A DNA stretch of 64,000 nucleotides from NCBI GenBank assembly GCA_037074765.1, contig JBAMDO010000109.1, positions 118,266-182,265 of the forward strand, in the 5' to 3' direction. Shown piece after piece: positions 28,701 to 41,600 of the stretch. Below the pieces are notes generated by a model. That model saw only the letters and a program-made list of their open reading frames with translations. It did no database searches and was not told the origin of the DNA. The translations under genes were made by a program, and so were the position numbers. Position 1 is the first letter of the stretch; every line of letters starts with the position of its first letter. The stretch is from Mansonella perstans. Its lineage: Eukaryota > Nematoda > Chromadorea > Rhabditida > Onchocercidae.

Positions 28701-31700
28701 AGTCGGATCAATAATTTTTGGTCTGACGAAAAGATTTATTTGGTAAATGATAATTTCATAATTGTATTACTTCTATTCAAATTTAAAATTAACTTTTCAA
28801 TTTCACAAATTTAAAATATTTTTGACTAATAATAAAAATAAATGCAATATAGGAAACACGACGTATAATAGGCGCTCAAGTACAACATATTATTTATAAC
28901 GAATGGTTACCAATTGTAATAGGTTGTGAAGCTGCTGCAAGATATGATCTTGTACCACGAAAAACAGGCTATTATAAAGGTAATTGTAACTGTATTTTAT
29001 ATTTAGTTAAATTTGTTTTTTTTGAATAAATTATTTGCAATATTCAATTAAATACAATGATAATTAATGTGTTGTCATTATGCTCACAAGAAATGATAAG
29101 TTCTCAATCTTTTTGTACTTAACATTTAATGAAATTTATACTTGAACAAATTATTTGTAATATCAAATTTAAAATTTAGAGAAAGATGAAAAATAAAACA
29201 TATAATAATTTAGGATATGATGATAAATGTGATGCAACCATGACACAAGAAATGGCAACAGCAGCATTTCGCTTCGGTCATTCATTAATACGTGATATAT
29301 TTCCACGAATGAATGCGGAGTATCAGGAAGAAACTGATGGTCTTGATTTAAAAGTAATCAATTTCTTCATTTTTTTTTTTTTTTTTGTTTACATTAATAA
29401 TAAATAAAACAAAAATGCAATGAACAATATTTTTGTTATTCGTAGGCTTCATTCAATAATGAAACATTCTATTACACCTTGGAAACTGGACATATTGAAT
29501 CAGTAATTATGGGACTTCTTGGTGCACATAGGTAAATTATTCATTCTTCATCTTAGATATCTAAAATAAATTTTAAAGTGGTACATTAAATTCTAAAAAA
29601 AAACCAGCCATTAATTTTAGCATGGGTTTTGATCGTCATATTAGTGATGCGGTACGTAATCATTTGTTCCAACGATCAAATAATCCATATACAGGTATGG
29701 ATCTTCCGGCACTTAATATACAACGTGGAAGAGATCATGGTATACCACCATATAATGCATATCGGTTAGTTTTTATATCAAATTAGTTGAGAAAAGGAAA
29801 CTTAAATAAAAATTACAATAAAAAGAAGTAATTTATTCAGTGAAATGTGTGGAATGAATCGTGCAAGAAATTTTGATGATTTAAAAGATAATATGGATGA
29901 TCGAACAATAGCAGCATTACGAAGTGTTTATGATCATGTCGATGACATTGACCTCTTTCCAGGAATTATGTCTGAAAGACCACTCAAAGGTTAATTTTTT
30001 TTTAGGTGGTTTGTTTGTAATATTGATTTTTTGAAAAACGAAATTTTCATCAAAATCAATGATTTTTTTGTGTTTGGTCATGTTTGGAAACCTTTATAAA
30101 ATAAATGAATATTTACATGAAAAGTTAACTTTTGAGAAAAAAGGTAAACGAAATTTATTTTTTCTTCACACTCAATATTTACACGAGTGAGAATACATTA
30201 TGTTTCAGTGTTACTGCTGAAACAATCAGTGATTTTTTCAGCTTCTTTTGTTTTGAAAATTTAAGGAGCACTAGTTGGACCAATGTTAACATGCATTATT
30301 GGTGAACAATTTCAACGATTAAAGCGCTGTGATCGATTCTATTATGAAAATGATAATGCAGTAACAAAATTTACAACGGGTTTGTTGCTTTCATAGTGAT
30401 TGATTTATCCAAAAAGATATAGAGTGATGGTAAGAGAAAAGTTAATTGAAAAATTATCAATGGTTAATCGAAGATCAGCTAAATATTGATGAACATTAGG
30501 CTCTTTCCAGATCATTGTCATATGATTCCATTGAATATTTCCTAATTTACCGATTATTTTCTTTGATAAAGAATATAAAAATGAATTTCCGTTTTGGAAA
30601 CCATGCATTTATCCCATTCTATCAAATATCCGATCTTCCTTTATCTCTCGTTCCTTTCACAATGGAAGTTAGTCACCGTAAAAAAAAATCAAAATTTGTC
30701 AAATGATGAAGAAATGAGGCAAGAAATTAAATTAAATAGCTAGGAACATTTTTTTTTAAACCTAAAATTTATTTTATGTGAAGTCTTATCGAAGTAATTT
30801 GACCTTAGCAATTACTTCAAATAGCATTTACCTGTATATGTTGTACAGAGAGAAAAATAAGCTATAGGAAATACTGAGCAATATGAGAAGACAGCGAATG
30901 CATGCATATGACATAAGATACATCAAGGCATGAGAAATTTTAACTTTACTTCTCGGAATTGTCTAAAAACTGACGAGAGTTCAACATTTATACAGCTGAT
31001 TAAAGTAAATTTTTTTTAACATGTAACTTAATATAACTTCAGATAATTTGCTCCCTCATTTAATTCTGGAACAATCGAATTGTAGGAATTTAATGAAATA
31101 CCTAGATTTCAGATCAGTTAGCCGAAATACGGAAAGCAACATTAAGTAAACTTATTTGTGCGAACAGTCAATATGCACATCGCATCCAACCAAATGCATT
31201 CCTCATGCCGGATGATTTAACGTTTGTTTAAATTTCTGAGTTGTTTGTTACTATTAATTCTGAAATTACTTATTAACTAAATTTTTATTTTTGGCAAAAA
31301 ATTCCAACCAATTAGGCCAAAGTTTAAGTTAAATGCTATCATCCACAATTAAGATTTATCATTTAAAATATTGTTATGATACGACCAAATTATTTAATTT
31401 CAGAAATGCACCGATGAAATGCTCCGAACTATCAGATATCGACCTTTATGAATGGCTTGATCGACGTAAAACTTTCATCTTGCTTTTTCTTTTTTTCTTT
31501 TCTTTTTTTTCCGGGATTACAAAAATTTAAAAAAGGCGTAACACTAAAAAGAATTGAAATTCCTTTTCAGAATTTTGTGTGGTAGATCATCGGGTTATTA
31601 ACTTGGGAAGGACGAAACGTATAACACCATGTATCACGTGTACATGTACCGCTGAAGGAGTATGTTTGAAATATTCATACATTTCACAATCGTTTGAACG

Positions 31701-32066
31701 AATTTAATAGAAAATGAAATTTCTAGACCTTCAACTTTGAATTAAAGTCTTTTTTTATTTAAAAAAACTAATTTTTAATTTTTAGCCAGAATGTCATTCG
31801 ATGGTAATTGATCGTTGCGAATCGTTATTAACCGATTATCTTTTCTCGGAAGTAATCGCTGTATGTAAACACCCATTCTTCTTTTCGTTTTTTTTTTCTC
31901 TTTCTCTCTCTCTCTCTCGAAAGTTCCAAAAAATCTCTCATTGCTTCATAGGAACTCTAATAAACCTCTATAATTTCCATTAAAAAATGCAATTTTTCCT
32001 TTGCAGGATACAGTATGCGTAATACAATGTTCATCATTGATACGTCAAAGAAGCGGGCAATTGTAA
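19768..32066 (+). CDS. Secreted tandem heme peroxidase; first domain degenerate
   Basis: Animal heme peroxidase (MPO/peroxinectin superfamily), 31 exons: 19768-19918, 20448-20618, 20910-21027, 21200-21414, 21667-21846, 22321-22451, 22580-22775, 23143-23336, 23642-23818, 24012-24196, 24806-25016, 25307-25459, 26052-26221, 26562-26743, 26898-27036, 27128-27408, 27483-27659, 27933-28120, 28225-28385, 28583-28742, 28853-28979, 29214-29353, 29446-29531, 29621-29764, 29841-29989, 30266-30379, 31113-31221, 31404-31465, 31571-31659, 31786-31860, 32007-32066. All phases agree, giving 1564 residues. A hydrophobic signal peptide precedes RQRR (furin-like, about residues 22-25). Domain 1 spans about 165-770 and domain 2 about 905-1470, with a Cys-rich tail ([10 protein letters not shown]). 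Domain 2 has distal GQIIDHD (His1001), LREHN and proximal FRFGHSLI (His1245). Domain 1 has MLIYED, LRQHN and LFYYSLF instead, so it is probably non-catalytic, though it keeps GRDHGIPGY. Family members crosslink tyrosines in worm cuticle; that role here is inference. ATG lies 22 bases after a TTTTTAG acceptor. Confidence 0.93.
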
Positions 32067-32174
32067 ATTTCTCCTGATGCATCAGGGATACAACCAACAA
32101 AGTTGCAAAAATGGCAAAATATTATTTGTAATTAGCGAAGTGCAATGCAATGCGTTTCATAGTAATATACCATG

Positions 32175-32280
32175 AATAAATATTTTCAATCTAAATAATT
32201 ATACAGCATATGTTACCAGCAATACCAGCAAAATGGCCTAGTAATTCCTAATAATCTGTTTACTTTCTGAATGCAATAAA
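32175..32280 (+). terminator. Candidate poly(A) signals of the peroxidase gene
   Basis: AATAAA occurs at 32175-32180 and again at 32275-32280, about 110 and 210 bases after the stop codon. Either could direct 3' end formation. Confidence 0.45.
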
Positions 32281-33304
32281 GTATAACACGGAGATACAAT
32301 ATGAAGATTTATTCCTTCATTAAATTCAAGTTTACATACAGAGTCACTCAATCGCCAAAATTTTTCTGACATTACAATCAAATAAAATTCCTGTTATCAA
32401 CAGTAATCATTACTTTTGGAACATCGATATCTGTAAAAAAAAAAACTAGGCTTCACTTCTTTAATTTTAGTTAAGTTTTTTCTTGGGTATCAAAATGAAC
32501 AGTGTCACAAAGTGCCATGAACTCTAATGAGTGAAATGCATAACTATGAGGACCCATCGGTCAATATCGTACAACGAGGAAAAACTTGAGCATGTTAGCA
32601 AAACTAAACATAAATAAAGTCAGTATAAGCGAAACAAACAAAATTAGCCATTACGGAAAAGATGAAAAAAGTAAATACTCTATTTATACAATCGCAATTT
32701 TTCAGGAAAAGAATTCGCAGCCATAAAGACAATATAAATTTTTAGACAGACGAACACCATATCGAATAGTACGCCACATAAAAAGAATAACAATATTCGA
32801 TCGACCCCAAGAAATAAGTCCATCTACATAAGAATCAAAGTCAACAGGATCATGAATGCAAGAAGTTTAGAAATGCAAATAATTAAAGAATCTGTTCCAA
32901 ACCCGTGAAACAGAAGCCGTTAGAGTGATCATACTGAAATCATGAGCATTAAATCGAAGAACAGACTTTTCTATAAAGAGCAACAAAATTTGAAAACAAA
33001 GTATAGTGTTACGACAAATTCAAAGCATTAAAAAAATTTCAGCATCTGAAATAGGCTCTGAAATGTCCGAAAAAAATTAACTCCAATGCAGGGGATTTGT
33101 TGCTCGTGAAAAAAAAAAGACTAAATAAACACAACTGCAGAAAAATAGCGTACAAAGTAGAGCAAGAAATATATAATACACAGAGAATTACAGAGACAAA
33201 ATGAACTAAAATACAAAAAATGGAGGAACTGAAAATACTGAAACAAAAAAAAAGCACACCCCAAAAAATGCTTCACATTAAAAAATAGTCAAACATAGAA
33301 TCTA
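32281..33304. other. Intergenic gap between convergent genes
   Basis: About 1 kb between the 3' ends of the peroxidase and the coiled-coil gene. It is A-rich on the plus strand, with no supported ORF; 3' UTR sequence of both genes is the likeliest content. Confidence 0.6.
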
Positions 33305-35598
33305 TTATCGGCACCATCGTTTTCGTGGCTCTGCAAGAACATTATGCATCCGTTGCATGGTCTTCCACTCACGGTTTCTTAGTACCTCAGGCACAATTGA
33401 GCGGAAATCCAATGTAGTCAATTCGTTACAAATGCCATAAATTTGAGAAAGCTGATTCTGCAATAAAAATGATTTTAAAATTAGTTATAATGAATAATTG
33501 AATTTCAATGACAAACTGCAGTCTAAAAAACTTACACCCGAACGAAGGTACACCAGCGCGTTATAAAAATTAGGATTCGAATTTCGTATTTCCGGACATA
33601 AAGAATTTTGATTAATTCGATTGCCCTCATTATCATCACTGTCGCGTTGAGTGAATGCAGCATTATCAACAGCTAAATTTCACTTCAGTAATACTGACTA
33701 AGTCAAAATCAATAGAACTGATCAAATTTTATGGATCAGCCGTTTGAAAGCTTTGCAGTGAGAAAAACAATGAGTAAAACAAAACACACTTACATCTTCC
33801 TTGGCTATCAATTGCACGGAAAGTATCATTTAAGACCAATTTGCAGTGAGCAAAAGCTTTTTTTAATATTGGCGAATCACTCAGATTTCTGGGAAAACAA
33901 TTTCCCTGTCGAAAGCTTGGTATGGAAACTTTTTTGAGCCGAACTGCGGGTGAGACATGACGCTCACCACTATTTATTTCAGTACCCTGAAAAAATATAC
34001 ACAATAATACCTTCAACCACAAGACTTATTCGAATATTGGATGATGGAATGATTAAACTGCACTTGCATATTTACATTTACTCATAACTTGAATGGTCCC
34101 CGAAATAATTTTTCAATATCTCAGCCAACTTTCACGCTGCTTGAAAAGGAAAGAAACCTCGGCATGACCTGTAGCGACTGATGCCGAATTACTCAAACGA
34201 TCTCTAAACTCTTTCGTTCTTAAATCTTGTTCCTGAAAAATTTTGAAATCTAGTATACGATTTTGCCCAGAATATAAAAAATGTCTTTTGCTCGACATAC
34301 ATAAAAGTAGAATGAGATTTGAACGTTAAATGATGCACTTATTGAAAGTTGACCCATATATTTTATAAAAATTATGAACCACACAACACTACAGTAACCC
34401 AATGCAACTATAACTTAAGAAATAAGTGATAAATATTTCCTCTATAACGGAAAATCTTATCTTTTACAAATAAACGGACGTACCTGATAAGTGATCACAT
34501 TTCGCATATCTCTCTCAGTTTTTTCAAAGTCATTTTTCTGCTCAATAAACCTCTGTTCGAACGTTTGATGTATTTGAATTAGATTATCCTGCAGCAATGC
34601 GTTCTCCCTAAAAAAACCAAAAATGAAGAATTTGAATTCTTCCATTCAAAGAAAATTAATGAATTACTCTTAAAGAAGGAAAATGGAGCTGACAAACTAA
34701 TTGACCGATTCAAATTTTTAATTCTGTATACCAGCATCTGTTTTTCTCCAAGCGAATCACCGAGCTGTTTTCTCAGTCTGTTGATCTGAAAGCAACCGAA
34801 TAATTTAATGGGTATGACAAATTGTCCTTATAGTACAGAAAAAAAAGTCCCTCGCTTCATGAGATAATATCAGCGAGATCATTAAATCAACTTCACAGTG
34901 AATAAAGATGACTTCAAATAAGCCTATGATACCAGAACTTTTAGCTTAATCCATCCGTCCATTAATGCTGCAAGTGGTTCTAGCCGCCTCATCTCCGCCA
35001 GTATGGCTACTACAATTATCGCCAGTATCAAATTTGGGCGAATTAACAGAAATTAGAATATATTTTGCATTAAATGATTTTGAAAGAAAAGAAATGCAAG
35101 AAACATATTTATTACTTCTTGTGTAAGCATATGGACATCTTTAGCAAATGGTATTTCATCAAATGGTTTCAGTAATTCTTCTCTTAAATTATCTGGTAAA
35201 AACGATGCTTCAGCAGGTTGAGTTGGAGCAATCCAATCTAGAATTTACGAATTAATTAAGAAAGTGCTACGTAGTTTATGTTGCGATGGCAATCAATAAA
35301 CATTACTACTTTAGCATAGGTCAGAAAACAATGATCAGATAATACAGCAGTGTTCAAAAAAACACCAATAAAGCCAATAAAAGTCTTTCATACCTTCGTT
35401 ATCCATAGCTTGTGATAGCAACACAGAATCATCATTATCATTATCAACATCATTCTTTTTCGTTTCTTTCACATCACTATCGTCTTTTCTTGCAACTTCC
35501 ATTTTATCATCATCTTTTTCCTCACTTTTTTTCTTACCAACTTCACTTTTCTTCGCATCTTTCGTACATTGACGTTTTTCTGGCGGGCTATTCACCAT
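33305..35598 (-). CDS. Unrecognised coiled-coil protein, 362 aa
   Basis: I do not recognise this protein. Exons (minus): 35394-35598, 35116-35237, 34706-34785, 34484-34607, 34158-34232, 33794-33986, 33536-33672, 33305-33457; every junction is in phase. Residues 1-70 are highly charged, with Lys/Asp/Glu runs and a possible basic nuclear signal (EKRQC, KKK). About 70-110 holds a compact segment (WIAPTQPAEASFLPDN). Residues about 105-190 form a predicted coiled coil (NRLRKQLGDSLGEKQ to NLNRENALLQDNL). The C-terminal half is mixed and ends with basic EPRKRWCR. The ATG lies six bases after a TTTCAG acceptor. The pattern suits a nuclear or cytoskeletal adaptor such as a centrosomal or kinetochore component, but nothing identifies it. 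It diverges from the FMC1-like gene about 1.3 kb away, so they may share a promoter region. Confidence 0.8.
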
Positions 35599-35604
35599 TT
35601 TAAA

Positions 35605-36925
35605 CTGAAATTCGAAATTCGGAATTATTAACTGAAAAATCGGAAGCATTTTTTGTTTCATATAATGAAAAAACATAAACAGCTATGCATAAACACAAAC
35701 AAAAGCAAATAACCTATTTCAATTCTTGTTTACATATACTGCTGGAAGATGCATTGAAATATTGAAACAATATTTCATATATGAATTATCCACTCAAATC
35801 TGAAATAGTTTTTTGTAAAAAGTATGAGAAAACAAAATTACATTTACATTTAGAATCTTGTATGGAAGCGATTTGAGAAATAATTTGACAATCTCGAAAA
35901 CTGATAATTCATAATGATATTTCGTATACTTTTATGTAGTTACAATAATTTGGATCAATTTCAGTCTACACGATCACTTTCTGATAGATTTCAGCATTTT
36001 TTTGTTTTTTTTCGATCTCTTCACTCATTTTCTCTTTTTTCTATTCACAATCGCTGGTATCAATACGAAACGAATACACTAACAAAATTTCTCAATCTCT
36101 AACTTTTCCCGAATGCTTTACTTTAAGTTCTCTCAACCACATGTCATTTCTATTCTCTCCATTGTTTGGATATTACTGTTATTGATGTCTTATTTAAATC
36201 TTTCATTCTCTCAAACTACATTCAATCTTCGATGATGCCGATCGATGCAAAATGCTTGGTAGTCTTATGTATTATATCAGTGATTCATTTTACTAACCAC
36301 AAATTACTTCAAATTTTTTATTTATGCAAAAACATTAAGATTGAAAAGTGTAAATACTATTAATTTAGAAATAGACTTTAATTAAAATTCCTGACTTATT
36401 GGTTAGTATGAGAAAAATCTTTGTTTGTTTTCTACTAATCGCTCCAATTGCCCTCACGGTCATACGTTTTAAGTTTCGTAGACTACCTGTATTTTGGGTT
36501 AGGAACCATTGTATTACACTATGCGCTAAGTATCACATTCCCGAATCCCGCACTGAATCAATCGTGAATAACCGGCAAAAACAACGTCATAAATGCGCAA
36601 AGTCGAAGTTTGAAAATTGCGATTTTTCGCGGTTCGGCCACTTTTAATCATGCAATGCCCAAGTTTAAGGTGTAGCAGTTGTAGTTTTTGTCATGTATAT
36701 TTAATGTTTTAACGTACGTCACTCTGTATGAGTAGATGATAGAGTTGTAAATTTGCCTAGTTCAAATTTCCAGTTAATTTACAACTGATAACTTCCATTT
36801 TTCTTCCTATCTAAATGACAATTTTAGTTTAACAATGCCTAATTTAAGCCAACATTTCGGTGATTTAATTCGAGTGATTTTGATAAGTCTGTAATTTTAG
36901 TTTTGATACGAAAGAAAGAAACTAT
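35605..36925. other. Intergenic gap between divergent genes
   Basis: Upstream DNA of both the coiled-coil gene (minus) and the FMC1-like gene (plus). The part from about 36400 to 36650 is visibly richer in G+C than its flanks and holds the small ORF listed separately. Nothing else is supported. Confidence 0.55.
36408..36647 (+). CDS. Possible small secreted or membrane peptide
   Basis: A 79-codon ORF opens with MRKIFVCFLLIAPIALTVI, which looks like a signal peptide or membrane anchor, and continues basic with four scattered Cys. An AG preceded by TTATTGGT lies one base before the ATG, as in trans-spliced worm genes. Its G+C content is higher than the surrounding intergenic DNA. Against it, no family is recognised, the ORF is short, and the region lies between two divergent promoters, which can raise G+C on their own. 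Confidence 0.25.
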   Translation: MRKIFVCFLLIAPIALTVIRFKFRRLPVFWVRNHCITLCAKYHIPESRTESIVNNRQKQRHKCAKSKFENCDFSRFGHF

Positions 36926-37733
36926 ATGGCAAAATGGAAGAATGGGCCGCAAGCAGCATCAGTAATCAGGCATATTATTGAGGATTTCCAAAAGTCCAGA
37001 ATTGTAAGCAATTTCACATTCTTAGAAGATTCCATGATATTCCAGGATATTCCTTGATATTTTAGTATATTGAGTCTTTTCCAGTTGAATACAAGATTTT
37101 CTTTTGTTTGTTCGAGAATATTTCAAGTTATTTTGGGAAAACCTGCTATGTTGTAAAATATTTTTTTTTGATTAGGGATTCTGATCTTTTGAAACAAATT
37201 CATATTATTGCCGCAGTTTAGAGATAGGCGTTTGGTTTTTTAGGATTTTACTTGGAAAAAGCCAGAAATTGAGCCGGTCCAGAAGCAGAAAGTAAATATT
37301 GAGCAAAATAAGAATGATATATTACATAATATACCAAGAGAGGAGCATCTTGCTAGTACATATCGCCATTATTTGGCTAGTACAATGCGCTTGAAAGCAT
37401 TGCAGGAACAGTATAAGGTGAGGAAGTGTAATTTTTTATTTCAACCTTACGATAAGCGCCTTTTCCAAATTTCGAAAATGAATTCGAAGTCTTAAAACTT
37501 TTATTTGATGGGAACAAGAAACAACATTTATTTGAAAATACTACGGTTAATTTCTATCTGGATTGTTGAGATTGTTTTTTGCTCGTTCTAAAATTTTTCA
37601 AAGGTGGATTATTCCTTGATTTTAGGGTATTAAATATATATTTTCATTTTCTTTTCGATTTTAGGGTGGCGAACGTTCGTTAGAAGAAAGTGCAAGGCTT
37701 GTTGGTTTGAAAATGCCTGCTTCAAAATCGTAA
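36926..37733 (+). CDS. fmc1: FMC1-like mitochondrial ATP synthase assembly factor
   Basis: Three exons (36926-37003, 37244-37417, 37665-37733) encode 106 residues, close to the 113 of human FMC1. FMC1 supports assembly of the F1 part of ATP synthase in the mitochondrial matrix. The identification rests on the C-terminal block GGERSLEESARLVGLKMP, which matches human GERSVEESAGLVGLKLP almost throughout. Upstream TYRHYLASTMRLKALQEQY fits the family's helical YLCLL-EH-E part only loosely. The N-terminal 26 residues are poorly conserved. The gene has no ORF of conspicuous length and is easily overlooked. A TAATTTTAG acceptor 25 bases before the ATG suggests trans-splicing. It is followed by about 0.9 kb before the 3' end of the PAN-ZP gene on the other strand. 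Confidence 0.78.
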
Positions 37734-38670
37734 TAGTGTATTTTTTTCAACATGAGATACATTACTGTGATTGATTGCTTTTTTAAGACTGGAAATTTTA
37801 AAGTCATGCCTTAAAATTTTCTGTTTAGTTTCTGAAATTGCAGGAAATTTTCATATTTATCCCATTATATATGTATCTTCTAGTTGTTGATCTCAGATTT
37901 TAGCGGCAGATTCACGTGTTCTTGTAACGATTGCTTATGATCTTTTTTATACTCCTTTATAAAAAGTAATTATAGGCGAGAGATAAGTTGCACATTATAG
38001 TATTTACATAAAGCTTATCTTCTTTACGTAATTCTTTGCATAATACGATGATTACCAATTTATACAGGATAATTTGCTGCAAAACAACGATCAAATGAAC
38101 ATAAATACCCGGAAGCCGGAAGGTGATAGAGTTAATTGAAGTATTTCATGATACGTAACTTATGAGTTATTGCCAAAAGCTCTGAGCGCAGTGCTGTTAA
38201 AATGTATTTGTTCTTCAAAAAAGGGCGAAAAATAATAAATTATAGTATAGGAGATCAGTTTTACGAAGTTTTGGGCTTTCCGAATCTTGAAGCTATAAAG
38301 TGCTGGCAATTTTTACTGCCTCCAAATTTGGGCAATTAAATCATGAAATAAAATAGCCAAGTCTTGGGAAAAATGAATTATTATAAGTTGTAACGGTGTT
38401 CTTTTCATGAAATAAGTATTACATTGTTGCAGTTTCGTTTTTGTTTTTTTGCTTTTTTTTTTTAAATATCACATTTGTTCCTTAATCTAGTTAATGTTGA
38501 AGTTACTTCTCATCAAGGCTTAGGTTACTTGCTTTTCTGCGAAGTTATTTGCTCACTGGAAAAACTTTGTCACATTTAGTTCTGAAAATTACTCAATAAT
38601 GATTATTAGGAAAAAAAAATGATTAGTGGAATGTAATGAGATTTGCATATTTAATAACAATATTATTTAA
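37734..38670. other. Intergenic gap between convergent genes
   Basis: Short convergent spacer, probably 3' UTR of the FMC1-like gene (AATAAA at 38347) and of the PAN-ZP gene. No ORF or structured element is supported. Confidence 0.55.
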
Positions 38671-41600
38671 TCAAGGTACATCACCTGTCCGTACATAGTA
38701 TCGTAGTTCATCCTCGGAATTTACAACTACCAGTTCCTTTTTAACAACGTGATCACCTCCAATTTCTATCAATTGTTGATGCATTTCTAAATTATCAGCA
38801 ATTATCGGAATCTGCATTAAGTAATAAGTTTGGAGACTTGATCAACAACACAGTTGGACCATAAATTTGGAATCATTTCATCGAAAAAGATTGGATGAGT
38901 AATAGTCGTAGTAGTCGTATTCTAATAATGTTAAAATAACAACTCAGTGTTAAAGACTAAGCTTCTGGACAAGAGAATAAAAGAGCAATATTGTTGAATC
39001 ATAGATTGGAAATTTTAGAAAATTATTATTTCTCTATTCTTTTTTGCATGAATTTTTTGATTTATTATTGGGAAGTAATCCGAATGAATTAGATAGCAGA
39101 TTTGAATTACTACAACTTTCCACTTTCTCACACGTTTCCTACAAAAATGGCACGCATTGTTAATAATATTGGGTAATACCTGATGTTGTTTGATTTTGTG
39201 CACCAAATCGATTCATCAGTCGTATTTGCCGTTGTAAATCAGGATTTGCTGCTAGTGCAGCTCGTATATCTTCGATCGTAATATGATGTTTGACACGTAA
39301 TCCGAATGAATTAGATAGCAGATTTGAATTACCACAACCTTCCACTTCCTCACATGTTTCCTACATCACTGTTTTTGTTTAACCAATTCCAATAAATTTT
39401 TGATTTGTTGAATTTGTATTAATTTATGGAAGATACTGGATTTTAATGAAAATTTATGCATTACCATTGGACAAGGTGCAAAAGGGCAGATTGTAACAAG
39501 ACAGGAATATTGAACTTTCGAAGTTGTTTGATAGCGGAATGACTCAGCAATTACTCGGATACCGTATTCAGTCTTCTGCGGTGGACAAACTAGGCCCACA
39601 TGATCTGCTTGACAGCCATCCTTAATTATTGTTAACGGCTCACGTTCCCATTCATAAAGCGATCCGATCGGTTCAACTTGACAACCCTTTATGCTCATAT
39701 ATATCGCTAAAACATTTCAATAAAATTTGCTGAAAAAAGGGATTAAATGGATTCAGTTCTGCTAATGGTTCATGTTTCATTCCAAACAATGAATGATATG
39801 TGACAGAAAAAAATCTACGAAACATACGTGGAATAGCATAATAGGGTATGAAGCTTAGTGTTATTTTACTTCCAACAACTACAGCTTCAACTGGTTGTCC
39901 GTTATGGAATATATCAAAAATAACAGCATCCTTGGATGTTCGTCTTGTTCCATTCACGTGAGACAATGTTTTATTAACGCTAAAATAATATTTTGTTTAG
40001 ATGGAAAAAGTAAAATTAATATACAAGATTAAACTATTCAATGGTGGGTTTTTCTTTCGGAAAGAATTATTAATTCCGGAAGAATTACCTGTATGAACTT
40101 ATCATTACATTCTTTGAAGGAATTTCTGCTACTCTTTGAATGGAAACATTATTCTCGTCTTTTTTTGCAATGGTAGTGGATAGTGATGCTTGTAATGTTG
40201 CAACTGTTGAATAATCATCGGTGATTTTTATTCCGTCAGGTGTTGTTGTTGTTTCTGTTGCTTCAATTGGTATATTTATTGTTGATGTCATTGTTGTTGC
40301 TGTTGATGTTGTCGTTGTTGTCATTAATGTTGCTACTGTCCTTGTTTCCGTTATAGCCGTTACTTCTGTTGGTGATGACGGTGATGATGATAAGGATAAT
40401 GGTGATGGTGATGATGATGATGATGATAATGATGATGATGGTGATAACGATAGTGATGACAATGATGATAATGATGATGATGATGGTGATAATGACGATA
40501 ATGATAATGATGAAGATAGGATTTCTGCATTTCCTGAATTTTGTTCAGCATCTGATGATGTTGGTATTATGAAATCCACTGTTGGTAATGGTAGTGTTGA
40601 TGGAGTTGTTGAAGTCTTCGTTATATCGTTTACTGTTGTAAATGTCATTATCGTATCATATCTAAAATATTCTGATCTACTTAGAGGGTTGGAATATTTG
40701 AAGATAATTAAATTTAATATAAAATCACAGAATAAGCAGTCCATCGATCAATCAGTTAATTAACCAATCAATCGTACTATTTGGAGGACATGTGACAATT
40801 TTCTGCTTCTTAACCAATCGACATATTGTGAATTTTGAAAAATATCAAAATAATAAAATGAAATGAAGCTTAAATGAAGTAGAATTGGCGGAAAGCACTT
40901 TCTAATGCAAAAAATTTTTTTTATTTGTTACAGTGTCATAAATCATTTTTTAGAGTTTCAAATTGAAAGTAATGAAGGTGAATGAGAAAGTTAACACAAA
41001 TAATTCAATAAACGGAATTGGATAATTCCCAATAGAGACAATCCAGTCGCATTATGCCAAATGGATATTTTCATTCACAGAGGACATGCACCAATTTCCG
41101 TGAAACTTTGAATCATATCCAGTCATATACTATTCTTGGATGTGAAAATGTATGTCTAGTCTTTCAGTCTTTCAATTCGTAAAAGTGATTCTTTTCTGGG
41201 ATTCTAAAGCTGCCAAACGAAATTTTAAACAAAATCCATATTTAAAGAAAAAAACAGAAAAAATACTTTTTTCTATTAAATTAATTAGAAGCGTGGTAAA
41301 CTTAAATCAGGTGAAATAACTAATAATAATACACTTACACTGGTTGATGAATAATTTCATTACTTGCAGAAATGAGTGGAGATACTTCGATGGGAGTGAT
41401 GGTGGTGGTGATGATAGTGCTGCTTGTACTACTATTCTCAGTAAAAATTGTACTTGTGATACTGCTTCCAGGAAACGATGCAGTGCTGCCTGAACTTGTG
41501 AACATAGTGCTACTACTTGACTCCACAAATGCATTTTTGTTTTCATTGATAGGTGAAATTTTCGTGCTTTCATGCTTTTCTAAGTTTTAATTAATCAACA

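Noticed and set aside
33039..33257. 72-aa minus-strand hydrophobic ORF downstream of the coiled-coil gene
   Set aside because: Phe/Ser/Leu-rich product of an A-rich 3' region; it lies past an in-frame stop and has no splice link to the gene.
40221..40763. 180-aa plus-strand ORF rich in Asp and Val
   Set aside because: It is the antisense of the Ser/Thr-rich mucin exon of the PAN-ZP gene. Repeated GAT triplets keep several frames open.
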